A DNA stretch of 64,000 bases from an uncultured Eubacterium sp. (GCA_910583925.1 CAJTZJ010000003.1:124001-188000), one strand, 5' to 3'. Counted from the first letter of the stretch, positions 1 through 7,671 are shown. The notes: a model not told the origin generated them from the sequence alone. Translations and numbers: made by a program.

Positions 1-825
1 GATACTGCCTATAAGTGTAGAGGCTCCGATAAAGGCGTTTACCGTTCCGAGCGCAATTTCACCACCATTTTCCTTTGACAATATCATTGCAGGAAAAGCA
101 GCATTATACATGGATGCGATAAGATTTATACAAGCCAAAAAAAGTATTAAATCTAAAATACCTCTGTTCTGTTTCAAATAAGTAAGTCCGCTTTTTGTTA
201 AGGTTAAAAACGAATCAGCATTTTTATCAGACTTGTATTCGGGTATCTTAATAAAAAAGATTAATGAGATAAAAGCAATTACGAAAGTAAACAGGTCAAT
301 AAAAATAATGATCTGCATATTTGTAAAAGACAAAACAGCCGTAGCAATTATCGGTGTCAAAATACTGATCAGTGCGTTTGAAAACGAGCGCAGTCCGCTT
401 ACCCTTTGATAATGCTTTTTTGGTGTTAAAAGTGTAATTGCAACATCTGACGCAGGCTGCTGAACCGTGTTCATTAATCCGTTTAACGCATTTAAGCAAT
501 ACAAATGCCATATTTCAAGCCTGCCTGTTTTCAACAAAACAAAAATTGAAATTGTACACAAAGCGGCAAAAGTATCACTGACAAGCATTGTACCTTTTTT
601 ATTCCACTTATCACTTAATGAGCCTGCAAAAATGCTCATAATTACATATGGTGCATAGGAACAGACAGATAATAACGCTGTTGTCAGCGCTGAGCCATTG
701 GACGTGTATGACCAAACAATCAGTGCATAGTTCGTCATTGAACTGCCTAACTGTGATAATGCCTGTGTTAGCCACAGAATCAAAAAATATTTTAATTCTT
801 TGAAAATAGTTTTTATTAAATTCAT
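1..825 (-). CDS. MFS transporter, MefA/macrolide-efflux-like (3' truncated by window edge)
   Basis: The reverse strand is open from an ATG at 825 to the window edge, giving 275 codons without a stop. The start is preceded by AAGGAGCAAAGTCAA. The translation begins MNLIKTIFKELKYFLILWL and shows repeated hydrophobic spans plus the cytoplasmic loop GSLSDKWNKKGTMLVSD, typical of the first half of a major facilitator. The later QPASDVAI...RVSGLRS region resembles MefA/TMEM-effector drug exporters. It should export a hydrophobic compound by proton antiport in the cell membrane. The substrate cannot be read from sequence, and the C-terminal part lies outside the window. Confidence 0.8.
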   Translation of the reverse strand, partial: MNLIKTIFKELKYFLILWLTQALSQLGSSMTNYALIVWSYTSNGSALTTALLSVCSYAPYVIMSIFAGSLSDKWNKKGTMLVSDTFAALCTISIFVLLKTGRLEIWHLYCLNALNGLMNTVQQPASDVAITLLTPKKHYQRVSGLRSFSNALISILTPIIATAVLSFTNMQIIIFIDLFTFVIAFISLIFFIKIPEYKSDKNADSFLTLTKSGLTYLKQNRGILDLILFLACINLIASMYNAAFPAMILSKENGGEIALGTVNAFIGASTLIGSI

Positions 826-864
826 TTGACTTTGCTCCTTAATTTAAAATCTTTTTAAATTAAA

Positions 865-930
865 TGCAAAGTCCGTTCGGACGAAATGATTATTTATTTC
901 TCCATGCAACTTCGTCCGTCAGACTTTGCA
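865..930. repeat. Imperfect 20-bp inverted repeat between ogt and the MFS gene
   Basis: Arms at 865-885 (TGCAAAGTCCGTTCGGACG..) and 911-930 (TTCGTCCGTCAGACTTTGCA) are reverse complements apart from a 2-3 base internal mismatch, around a 25-nt loop. The first arm is itself partly palindromic (GTCCGTTCGGAC). It could form a hairpin downstream of ogt or in the leader of the MFS gene. There is no uridine run, so a plain intrinsic terminator is not clear. Confidence 0.6.
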
Positions 931-986
931 CGGAGCTTTTGCAATGCAGAGCTTCACAATAAATTCCTTTCAAACTTTTTAATAAC

Positions 987-1442
987 TCATCCGTGCCGCT
1001 CTAATTCAAGCAGCTTTTTCTTCACATCAATTCCGCCTGCATAACCCGTCAGGCTTCCATCTGCACCGACAACTCTATGGCACGGTACAATAATCATAAA
1101 CTTATTTTTATTATTAGCACTGCCCACGGCACGGGCAGCCTCAGGATTTCCGATTTTTTCTGCAATATCCTTATAGCTTCTTGTTTCTCCATAAGGGATA
1201 TTGCAAAGTTCAGACCACACCTTGAATTGGAATTCTGTTCCGTTCATTTCAATCGGCAGATCAAAGCTTTTCCTTACTCCGCCGAGATATTCCTTAATCT
1301 GATTGATTGCCTTTACGGTTAAATCAGACATATTGCTGTTTTCTTCATTTTCACATATACTGACCGAAAGCAGCTTTTCACCGTTATCATGAACACAGAT
1401 TATGCCGATTTGAGAAGTAAAATACCCCTTGTACATCATCAT
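987..1442 (-). CDS. ogt: Methylated-DNA-protein cysteine S-methyltransferase
   Basis: This 151-residue protein repairs O6-alkylguanine and O4-alkylthymine by suicidal transfer of the alkyl group to its active-site cysteine. The signature PCHRVVGADG places the acceptor cysteine at about residue 121. The upstream helix-turn-helix segment (IPYGETRSYKDIA) and the C-terminal GYAGGIDVKKKLLELE are typical of Ogt/MGMT, and the length matches bacterial Ogt. The start lies in an ATGATGATG run immediately after the GH28 stop, with no convincing ribosome site, so it is probably translated by coupling to GH28. The functional link to pectin cleavage is unclear. Confidence 0.93.
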   Translation of the reverse strand: MMMYKGYFTSQIGIICVHDNGEKLLSVSICENEENSNMSDLTVKAINQIKEYLGGVRKSFDLPIEMNGTEFQFKVWSELCNIPYGETRSYKDIAEKIGNPEAARAVGSANNKNKFMIIVPCHRVVGADGSLTGYAGGIDVKKKLLELERHG

Positions 1443-2816
1443 TTATATCAGCTTCACATTATTAAATTTAAAATCCTCGGTATCCTCGGAAACGCTTTTA
1501 CCGTTGAACCTTACCAGTTCAAGGTTTTCAACATTTTCAGCATCAATTGCATACTTATAATCATCGCAAAGATTACCCCAAAGCGTTTTTGTTTTCATAA
1601 TCGTTACATCCTTTGCATAACGGATAAAAAATGCCGAATTATCATACTTTTCAACACCCCAGTCAAGACACGGTCTTAAATCATAAAGACCGCACTGCCA
1701 CTTGCTTGTTTTGGTAAGCTCAACACGACAGTTTTCAAAAATAACATCTTCAATAACATTATCCGCATTTCCGTGGATAAGCACACCGTTTTCTCCCTTA
1801 GCCGTTACATTAAAAAAGCGGATGTTTTTGATAGAGCCGCTTTTTGTATTTTCATCTCTGTTAAAGGTTGTAATGGTAATCGGCTCTGCCGTTCCCCACC
1901 AGTCGGGACAAAAGCGGCGTGTTTCAATCATAATATTGGAGTAAGAAACATTTTCAACATTTCCACCGTCACGAATCTGAATGGAAAGACCTCTGTTTGA
2001 CCTGCTGATTGTACAATTGGAAACAATAATATTCCTGAAGTCGCCCACTCCCTCCGTGCCTATCTTAATTGCAGCAGAGGTTGAAACAAGCGTACATCCG
2101 TCTATAACAACATTTTCCGTTGGACCGTATTCATTGTTGCCCTTGGATGTTTTAAGGCAGATACAATCATCCGCACAGGTTACATGGCAGCCTAAAATCC
2201 TAACATTTGTACAGTGATCAGGGTCTATTCCATCGCTGTTTGCAACATCAAGATCATTTAAAATTCTGATTCTGTCAATAAGAACATCATCACAGCCTGC
2301 CGGATGAAGTGTCCAGAACGGCGCATCAATAACTGTAAAATCCTTAAAGGTTATATGATTGCTTTTTTCGATATACATCACTGTCGGACGCGGATAGAAA
2401 TCACCTGTAACATAATACTGATCCTTTCGCTGAACAAAGGCATGACCGTTTGCATCAATCGTTCCCTCGCCGCTGATTGAACAGCCGTCTGCCTCATAGC
2501 CATAGATAAAAACAAAGCTTGGCTTGCCTGTAACAGGATTACCGATAAGTGCAGTTTTCGGATCGTTTATCAGCTTATTCGGGCGGATATATTCATCAAT
2601 ATTTGATGTAGCCTTTATTGTTGCACCTTTTTGAATATGCAGATCAACATTCCTTTTAAGCTGAATGGAATTGCAGTAAAATACATGACCGCTCTGGAGA
2701 ACAACTCTGCCTCCGCCGTTTTTAGCACAGTCATCTATTGCATGCTGAACAGCAAAGGCATCATTTGCTTTTCCATCGCCCACAGCACCGTATTGTAAAA
2801 CATTATACTCTTTCAT
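1443..2816 (-). CDS. Glycoside hydrolase family 28 (polygalacturonase-like)
   Basis: This 457-residue right-handed beta-helix protein should hydrolyse alpha-1,4-galacturonosyl or rhamnogalacturonan linkages. The N-terminus carries the pectate-lyase-superfamily entry NVLQYGAVGDGKANDA. The family catalytic aspartates appear as NSDGID (193-198) and ADDC (215-218). The usual GHG motif is replaced by a KIGTEGVGD segment, as in more divergent GH28 branches. No signal peptide is present, so it probably acts on imported oligosaccharides in the cytoplasm. The start at 2816 follows AAGGAGAAATCGTT. It is the first gene of a two-gene unit with ogt and has its own promoter at 2846-2874. Confidence 0.88.
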   Translation of the reverse strand: MKEYNVLQYGAVGDGKANDAFAVQHAIDDCAKNGGGRVVLQSGHVFYCNSIQLKRNVDLHIQKGATIKATSNIDEYIRPNKLINDPKTALIGNPVTGKPSFVFIYGYEADGCSISGEGTIDANGHAFVQRKDQYYVTGDFYPRPTVMYIEKSNHITFKDFTVIDAPFWTLHPAGCDDVLIDRIRILNDLDVANSDGIDPDHCTNVRILGCHVTCADDCICLKTSKGNNEYGPTENVVIDGCTLVSTSAAIKIGTEGVGDFRNIIVSNCTISRSNRGLSIQIRDGGNVENVSYSNIMIETRRFCPDWWGTAEPITITTFNRDENTKSGSIKNIRFFNVTAKGENGVLIHGNADNVIEDVIFENCRVELTKTSKWQCGLYDLRPCLDWGVEKYDNSAFFIRYAKDVTIMKTKTLWGNLCDDYKYAIDAENVENLELVRFNGKSVSEDTEDFKFNNVKLI

Positions 2817-2845
2817 AACGATTTCTCCTTGTTTTTTTCAAAACA

Positions 2846-2874
2846 ATAATATCACAGAGAATTTAGTTTGACAA
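2846..2874 (-). promoter_or_regulatory. Promoter of the GH28-ogt unit
   Basis: On the reverse strand TTGTCA (2869-2874) and TATTAT (2846-2851) are separated by exactly 17 nt. The -35 box lies almost entirely on the -35 box of the opposing promoter at 2868-2896. Confidence 0.65.
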
Positions 2875-2896
2875 GAGTAATAAGTTGTGGTAATAT
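2868..2896 (+). promoter_or_regulatory. Promoter of the flavoprotein dehydrogenase gene
   Basis: A consensus TTGACA (2868-2873) and TAATAT (2891-2896) with 17-nt spacing predict a start near 2903. It shares its -35 region with the divergent GH28 promoter, so the two probably cannot be occupied by polymerase at once. Confidence 0.7.
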
Positions 2897-2918
2897 TCAA
2901 TTGTTGAAAATATTATGC

Positions 2919-2970
2919 GGCTGCCACGCTTTCCTCAGTCCAACGGAAAGCAGTGACGGCCAATTTTTTT
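2919..2970 (+). terminator. Terminator-like hairpin inside the flavoprotein leader (attenuator or sRNA terminator)
   Basis: GGCTGCCACGCTTTCC (2919-2934) pairs with GGAAAGCAGTGACGGCC (2945-2961) apart from small bulges, and seven T residues follow at 2964-2970. It lies between the predicted start (~2903) and the ribosome site at 2977. Transcripts should therefore end after about 65 nt unless read-through is induced. No known riboswitch aptamer was recognised. Confidence 0.6.
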
Positions 2971-2987
2971 GCAAAAGGGGAAAAACA

Positions 2988-4379
2988 ATGAATAAATATG
3001 ATGTTGCAATAGTCGGTGCGGGCCCTGCAGGGATTTTCACAGCTTTGGAAATGATAAAAAAAGGCTCTGATAAAAGCATTGTCATTATCGAAAAGGGTAA
3101 ATCCGTAGAGAGCAGAAAATGCCCGAAGGCTAAAACAGGCAGATGTATGAACTGCAAGCCGTATTGCCATATTACAACAGGCTTTTCAGGTGCAGGCGCT
3201 TTCTCAGACGGCAAGCTTTCACTTTCCTATGAGGTCGGAGGAGATCTGCCTCAGCTGATAGGAGAAGATATTGCGCAGGAAACGATTGATTATACGGATA
3301 AAATCTATCTGGAATTCGGCGCTGATACGCATATTGAAGGCGTTGGCAATACCGAAGAGGTTAAGGAAATCAGAAAAAGAGCAATTCAGGCAGGCTTAAA
3401 GCTTGTTGACTGCCCGATTCGCCATCTCGGAACAGAAAAGGCACAGGAGCTTTACTATGCCATTGAAAAATACCTGATTGAGCATGGCGTTGAAATTATG
3501 TTTGACAGCCAGTGCAGTGATTTAATCCTTGACGGCGAAAAATGCCTCGGCGTCAGAGTTTCAAACAGAAACAGCAGCGAGGAAATATATGCCGACCACA
3601 CAATTGTTGCAACAGGCAGACGAGGGGCAGACTGGCTTGAGCAGCTTTGCACCGACCATGGAATTGCCCATCAGCCCGGAACAGTAGATATCGGTGTCCG
3701 TGTTGAGGTCAGAAATGAAGTTATCGAAAAGGTAAATCAAGTACTTTATGAATCCAAACTTGTCGGCTATCCCAAACCTTTTAAAAACAAAGTGCGCACC
3801 TTCTGCCAGAATCCGGGCGGTTTTGTTGCTCAGGAAAACTATGATAATGATTTAGCGGTTGTAAACGGTCATTCATACAAAGAGCTGAAGAGTGACAACA
3901 CCAACCTTGCTATTCTTTGCTCACACAATTTCACAGAACCGTTCAACCAGCCGATTGCATACGCACAAAAGGTTGGAGAACTTACAAATATGCTTGGTGC
4001 CGGGCACATTCTTGTTCAGCGATTCGGAGATATTTTAGATGGCAAAAGAACATGGCAGAAGGAACTTTCACGCTCAAACCTTAAGCCGACACTTCCGGAT
4101 GCCGTTGCAGGCGATATTACGGCTGCAATGCCATACAGAGCCATGATAAACATTATCAATTTTATTCAGGCAATGGACCATGTTGTACCGGGCTTTGCAT
4201 CTCCCGAAACTCTGCTTTACAGCCCTGAGCTTAAATTCTATTCAAACAGAGTTAAGATGGATACTGAATTCAACACAAACATCACAGGGCTTCACTGCCT
4301 CGGCGATTCAAGCGGATGGACAAGAGGACTTATGATGGCAAGCGTTCACGGCGTTTTGATGGGAAGAATTCTTGCTTAA
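2988..4379 (+). CDS. FAD-dependent dehydrogenase (COG2509-like flavoprotein)
   Basis: This 463-residue protein opens with a Rossmann FAD motif, VAIVGAGPAGIF. A cysteine cluster follows at residues 45, 53, 56 and 60 (CPKAKTGRCMNCKPYC), then a conserved GFSGAGAFSDGKLSLS segment; both features suit the COG2509 dehydrogenase group. The cluster might bind an Fe-S centre or be redox active. ATG 2988 is chosen because GGGGAAAAACA precedes it; the open frame back to 2868 runs through the promoter and terminator hairpin. It is monocistronic between a leader terminator and the convergent terminator at 4403. The substrate is unknown. Confidence 0.85.
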   Translation: MNKYDVAIVGAGPAGIFTALEMIKKGSDKSIVIIEKGKSVESRKCPKAKTGRCMNCKPYCHITTGFSGAGAFSDGKLSLSYEVGGDLPQLIGEDIAQETIDYTDKIYLEFGADTHIEGVGNTEEVKEIRKRAIQAGLKLVDCPIRHLGTEKAQELYYAIEKYLIEHGVEIMFDSQCSDLILDGEKCLGVRVSNRNSSEEIYADHTIVATGRRGADWLEQLCTDHGIAHQPGTVDIGVRVEVRNEVIEKVNQVLYESKLVGYPKPFKNKVRTFCQNPGGFVAQENYDNDLAVVNGHSYKELKSDNTNLAILCSHNFTEPFNQPIAYAQKVGELTNMLGAGHILVQRFGDILDGKRTWQKELSRSNLKPTLPDAVAGDITAAMPYRAMINIINFIQAMDHVVPGFASPETLLYSPELKFYSNRVKMDTEFNTNITGLHCLGDSSGWTRGLMMASVHGVLMGRILA

Positions 4380-4402
4380 TTTTATTTCATTTAATTAAAT
4401 TG

Positions 4403-4438
4403 AAAGCAGGCTTAACCGAATGGTATAAGCCTGCTTTT
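4403..4438. terminator. Bidirectional terminator
   Basis: AAAGCAGGCTTA (4403-4414) pairs with TAAGCCTGCTTT (4426-4437). It separates the convergent flavoprotein and ABC-F genes and has T-rich flanks on both strands. Confidence 0.8.
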
Positions 4439-4439
4439 A

Positions 4440-5900
4440 TTATAATTCAATTATCTTTGTTGCTACCGTTTCTCTGAATACACTGTCATGCTCAACAAAA
4501 ATCATCGTAGGCGAAAATTTTTGTATAAGCTGTTCAAGCTGCATTCTGGAATAAACATCAATGAAATTGAGCGGTTCATCCCAGATATATAAATGTGCCT
4601 TTTCGCAAAGACTTTTTGCTATCAGGACTTTTTTCTTCTGACCTTCCGAGAAATCCCGCATATCCTTTGAAAGCTGAGCTTCATTAAAATCCAGCTTGCT
4701 TAAAACGGTTTTTAACAGACTTTCATCCATATTGTTTTCATCTGCAAAATCCGAAACGCTGCCCTTTAAAAATGAAATATCCTGAGGAACATAGGAAACA
4801 ACAAGATTCGTGCCGATTTTGACATTACCGATATGTGTAATATTTTCACCGACAAGAAGCTTCAAAATACTGCTTTTTCCGCTTCCGTTTCTGCCGTCAA
4901 GCGCAATTCTGTCACCTCGGTTTATTGAAAACGAAACAGGGCTGCAGACAAGCTTTCCTTCATAGGATACAGCAGCATCAGAAAACGCTGCAAGCAAATC
5001 GGAATGGTAGCTTTGCGGAAAAAGCTTTAATTCCTCAGCTGTTTCCATATTTCTTAAAAGCTTTGACTTCTGCTCTATTGCCTGTTCTGTTCTTGCTTCA
5101 ATTGCCTTTGAACGCTTCATCATCTTTGCAGACTTATGGCCTACATATCCCTTATCATACGCCCCGATTTTTTTTGCTTCGATACGGTCAGACCATATCG
5201 CAGAGCGCCTTGCCGATTGATGAAGCTGCTTAATACTCTTCTGCAGCTTTTCATTCTGCGCTGCTTCAAACGCATTCTGCTTTTCAAAATTCATCATGAA
5301 CGAGGAAAAATTACCGCTCTGCACTTCTATATTTGCTCGGTTTAATGACAAGATATGATCAACACAGGTATCTAAAAAGCGGCGATCGTGCGACACCAAT
5401 ATAAAGCCCTTTTTCTTTTTCAGATAATCCGCAACCTGTTTTCTACCCTTTGTATCCAAGTGATTCGTTGGCTCATCAATCAAAAGAAAATGCTCCTCAT
5501 TCAAAAATAATGCAGCAAGCAACGCCTTTGTCTGTTCACCGTTTGAAAGTGTTTCAAATGACCGATAAAGCACCTCTGTTTCTACATTTAACAAGGATAA
5601 CTCACGCATAATTTCCCATTCCTCTGCAAGTGGGCAGACCTTTTGCAGAATATCCATAGTAACCGCCTCTTTATCCTCAACAGGATAAGGAAAATAATCA
5701 AATTGAACAGAGGAGATTATCTTTCCGCTGTATTCATATTTACCGAGAAGAAGATTTAAAAAGGTTGTTTTTCCTCTGCCGTTTCTGCCGACAAAGCCAA
5801 GCTTCCAATCCGTATCTATCTGAAAGCTGACATTTTCAAAAACATAATCCCTTCCCCTCGGATAAGCAAATGTTAAATTTTCAACCTTAATCATAGACAT
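4440..5900 (-). CDS. ABC-F ribosome-protection ATPase, Lsa/CplR type
   Basis: This is a soluble tandem ATPase of 486 residues without membrane domains. It has two nucleotide-binding domains: GRNGRGKTT with LSNGEQTK and IDEPTNHLD, then GRNGSGKSS with FSEGQKKK and WDEPLNFID. A charged linker of about 80 residues joins them. The second-domain end (DEPLNFIDVYSRMQLEQL, PTMIFVEHD) is characteristic of the Lsa/CplR branch, which displaces lincosamides, pleuromutilins and streptogramin A from the peptidyl-transferase centre. ATG 5900 follows AAAGGAGGGAATCACTT. The open frame back to a TTG at 5978 runs through the terminator and is not the start. The leader at 5927-6116 strongly suggests drug-induced attenuation. 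Confidence 0.9.
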   Translation of the reverse strand: MSMIKVENLTFAYPRGRDYVFENVSFQIDTDWKLGFVGRNGRGKTTFLNLLLGKYEYSGKIISSVQFDYFPYPVEDKEAVTMDILQKVCPLAEEWEIMRELSLLNVETEVLYRSFETLSNGEQTKALLAALFLNEEHFLLIDEPTNHLDTKGRKQVADYLKKKKGFILVSHDRRFLDTCVDHILSLNRANIEVQSGNFSSFMMNFEKQNAFEAAQNEKLQKSIKQLHQSARRSAIWSDRIEAKKIGAYDKGYVGHKSAKMMKRSKAIEARTEQAIEQKSKLLRNMETAEELKLFPQSYHSDLLAAFSDAAVSYEGKLVCSPVSFSINRGDRIALDGRNGSGKSSILKLLVGENITHIGNVKIGTNLVVSYVPQDISFLKGSVSDFADENNMDESLLKTVLSKLDFNEAQLSKDMRDFSEGQKKKVLIAKSLCEKAHLYIWDEPLNFIDVYSRMQLEQLIQKFSPTMIFVEHDSVFRETVATKIIEL

Positions 5901-5926
5901 AAGTGATTCCCTCCTTTTACTTAAAC

Positions 5927-5966
5927 AAAAAATATGAGCTGCAGGAAAAGTTAATTCCTGCAGCTC
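5927..5966 (-). terminator. Attenuator terminator upstream of the ABC-F gene
   Basis: A perfect 12-bp stem, GAGCTGCAGGAA / TTCCTGCAGCTC (5936-5947 and 5955-5966), is followed on the reverse strand by a six-U run (5927-5932). It lies 27 nt upstream of the ABC-F start codon. Its loop and one arm contain pairing segment 3 (5941-5954) of the attenuator. Confidence 0.85.
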
Positions 5967-6092
5967 GCAATAGCACAATTATACCGCCAAAAACGGCAGC
6001 AAACTATATTATATAGGAGTGAATAGATTAATAACTTTTCTGCAACAGACGCAACAATGCCAAGAATCGCGGCATTCCTGCTTATTTCAATT

Positions 6093-6116
6093 TTATCTGC
6101 AAGAAAAGTTATACAT
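6093..6116 (-). CDS. Seven-residue leader peptide of the ABC-F attenuator (MYNFSCR)
   Basis: A short reading frame ATG TAT AAC TTT TCT TGC AGA TAA begins at 6116 and is preceded by AGAGGTGAAAGA, a good ribosome site. It is too short for ordinary gene finding. Its codons 2-6 form pairing segment 1 of the downstream attenuator, so its translation would control whether transcription reaches the ABC-F gene. The peptide itself is unlikely to have another role. Confidence 0.75.
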   Translation of the reverse strand: MYNFSCR

Positions 6117-6147
6117 TCTTTCACCTCTTTCTTTTTTATGCTTATTC

Positions 6148-6176
6148 AGTATAAATGATTTCATAAAAATAATCAA
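6148..6176 (-). promoter_or_regulatory. Promoter of the ABC-F leader
   Basis: On the reverse strand TTGATT (6171-6176) and TATACT (6148-6153) are 17 nt apart. The predicted start near 6141 lies about 25 nt before the leader-peptide ATG. Confidence 0.6.
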
Positions 6177-6282
6177 GAAGAAAACATATTCTGCATAAAA
6201 ATGAATATAATCATGTATATTTACATCATTATTGCATATTTTAAACTAATTTATACATAATTTCTGTATAAACGATTGTGTA

Positions 6283-6300
6283 TTTGTATATTTATACAAA
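6283..6300. promoter_or_regulatory. ARG box (ArgR/AhrC operator)
   Basis: TTTGTATATTTATACAAA matches the 18-bp ArgR consensus TNTGNATWWWWATNCANA at every fixed position and is palindromic at its ends. It ends 14 bp upstream of the argG -35 box, which fits arginine-dependent repression. No argR gene is in the window. Confidence 0.75.
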
Positions 6301-6314
6301 TATAGTTAATTCAC

Positions 6315-6343
6315 TTGACTATATAATGCAGCAAATATATAAT
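6315..6343 (+). promoter_or_regulatory. argG promoter
   Basis: TTGACT (6315-6320) and a perfect TATAAT (6338-6343) lie 17 nt apart, giving a roughly 30-nt leader with an AAAAGGAGATAC ribosome site. Confidence 0.8.
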
Positions 6344-6380
6344 AGGTATCAGCTAAGTTAATAAAAGGAGATACAAACTT

Positions 6381-7613
6381 ATGAATAAAAAGGATATCAA
6401 AAAAGTTGTGCTTGCATACAGCGGCGGACTTGACACATCAATCATTATTCCATGGCTTAAGGAAAATTACAATAACTGCGAGGTTATCGCAGTAAGCGGC
6501 GATGTAGGCCAGGGCACTGAGCTTGACGGATTGGAAGAAAAGGCTATTGCAACCGGTGCCTCAAAGCTTTATGTTCTTGACCTTAAAGATGAATATGTTG
6601 AGGACTATATCTGGCCTTGCTTAAAAGCCGGTGCTGATTATGAAACATATCTTTTAGGTACATCTCATGCTCGTCCATGTATTGCAAAGGGCCTTGCTGA
6701 AATTGCTGTCAAGGAGGGTGCAGATGCTATCTGCCACGGCTGTACAGGCAAAGGCAACGATCAGGTTAGATTTGAGCTTACTCTTAAAGCTTTTGCTCCT
6801 CAGATGGAGATTATCGCTCCTTGGAGAGAATGGGATATCAAATCCCGTGAGGAAGAAATTGAATACGCAGAGGCACACAACATTCCGCTTAAAATAAACA
6901 GAGAAACCAACTATTCAAAGGATAAGAATGTTTGGCACTTATCACACGAAGGGCTTGATCTTGAAGACCCTGCAAATGAGCCAATGTATTCCAAAGAGGG
7001 CTTCCTTGAATTAGGCGTTGCGCCTGAACAGGCACCGGATACACCAACTTATGTAACAATTCATTTTGAGCAGGGTATTCCGACTGCCGTTGACGGCAAG
7101 GAAATGAAAGCTCTTGCAATTGTTGAAAAACTCAACGAGCTTGGCGGTGCAAACGGCATTGGTCTTCTTGATATTGTTGAAAACAGACTTGTCGGTATGA
7201 AGAGCCGCGGTGTTTATGAAACGCCGGGCGGTGCTATTCTTTATAAAGCACATGAGCTTCTTGAAATGATTACGCTTGATCGCGAAACATCCCACTACAA
7301 AAAGCTTGTTTCCCAGAAATTCGGTGAACTTGTTTACAACGGCTTATGGTTTACTCCTCTTCGTGAAGCACTTTCTGCTTTCGTTGATAAAACACAGGAA
7401 ACCGTTACGGGAGATGCGAAATTAAAGCTTTACAAGGGCAATATTATTAACGCAGGCATTACCTCACCATATACACTTTATGATGAAAACATTGCTTCCT
7501 TCGGTGAAGACGGCGGTGCATATGATCAGGCTGATTCAGCCGGCTTTATCAACCTCTTCGGTCTTTCAATCAAGGTTAAAGCACTTCTTGATGCCCAGAG
7601 AGGAAATAACTGA
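6381..7613 (+). CDS. argG: Argininosuccinate synthase
   Basis: ArgG condenses citrulline and aspartate with ATP to argininosuccinate, the penultimate step of arginine synthesis in the cytoplasm. The 410-residue length is normal. The PP-loop VLAYSGGLDTS lies at the N-terminus, followed by SHARPCIAKG, CHGCTGKGNDQVRFE and NYSKDKNVWHLSHEG, all hallmark blocks. ATG 6381 follows AAAAGGAGATACAAACTT. It is the first gene of an argG-argH pair behind an ARG box, so it should be repressed by arginine. Confidence 0.98.
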   Translation: MNKKDIKKVVLAYSGGLDTSIIIPWLKENYNNCEVIAVSGDVGQGTELDGLEEKAIATGASKLYVLDLKDEYVEDYIWPCLKAGADYETYLLGTSHARPCIAKGLAEIAVKEGADAICHGCTGKGNDQVRFELTLKAFAPQMEIIAPWREWDIKSREEEIEYAEAHNIPLKINRETNYSKDKNVWHLSHEGLDLEDPANEPMYSKEGFLELGVAPEQAPDTPTYVTIHFEQGIPTAVDGKEMKALAIVEKLNELGGANGIGLLDIVENRLVGMKSRGVYETPGGAILYKAHELLEMITLDRETSHYKKLVSQKFGELVYNGLWFTPLREALSAFVDKTQETVTGDAKLKLYKGNIINAGITSPYTLYDENIASFGEDGGAYDQADSAGFINLFGLSIKVKALLDAQRGNN

Positions 7614-7626
7614 TACACAAATTTAC

Positions 7627-7645
7627 GGGCGAATTTTGTTCGCCC
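7627..7645 (+). terminator. Intergenic hairpin between argG and argH
   Basis: GGGCGAA / TTCGCCC with a 5-nt loop sits in the 58-nt gap. The downstream tract (TTGCATTT) is a poor uridine run, so it may stabilise the argG message or attenuate argH rather than terminate fully. Confidence 0.45.
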
Positions 7646-7671
7646 TTGCATTTATATAAGGAACTGATATT

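Larger units (their letters stand above)
5927..6116 (-). promoter_or_regulatory. Ribosome-mediated attenuator leader of the ABC-F gene
   Basis: Three segments can pair alternatively (plus-strand notation). Segment 1 is GCAAGAAAAGTTAT at 6099-6112, inside the leader peptide. Segment 2 is ATAACTTTTCTGC at 6031-6043. Segment 3 is GCAGGAAAAGTTAA at 5941-5954, inside the terminator. Segment 2 is complementary to both 1 and 3, so 1:2 pairing leaves the terminator free while 2:3 pairing disrupts it. A drug-stalled ribosome on the leader peptide would mask segment 1 and allow read-through. This matches the logic known for Vga, VmlR and Lmo0919 type genes. The 5979-6380 spacer also holds the ABC-F promoter and the argG control region. 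Confidence 0.8.

Noticed and set aside
2868..2987. In-frame 40-codon N-terminal extension of the flavoprotein
   Set aside because: It runs through the -35 box, the -10 box and a terminator hairpin, while a ribosome site precedes ATG 2988.
5901..5978. 26-codon extension of the ABC-F protein from a TTG at 5978
   Set aside because: It translates the attenuator terminator; the strong AAAGGAGGG site serves ATG 5900.
5978..5983. Perfect reverse-strand TATAAT just before the ABC-F terminator hairpin
   Set aside because: No acceptable -35 box lies 16-18 nt upstream, and a better promoter precedes the leader peptide at 6148-6176.
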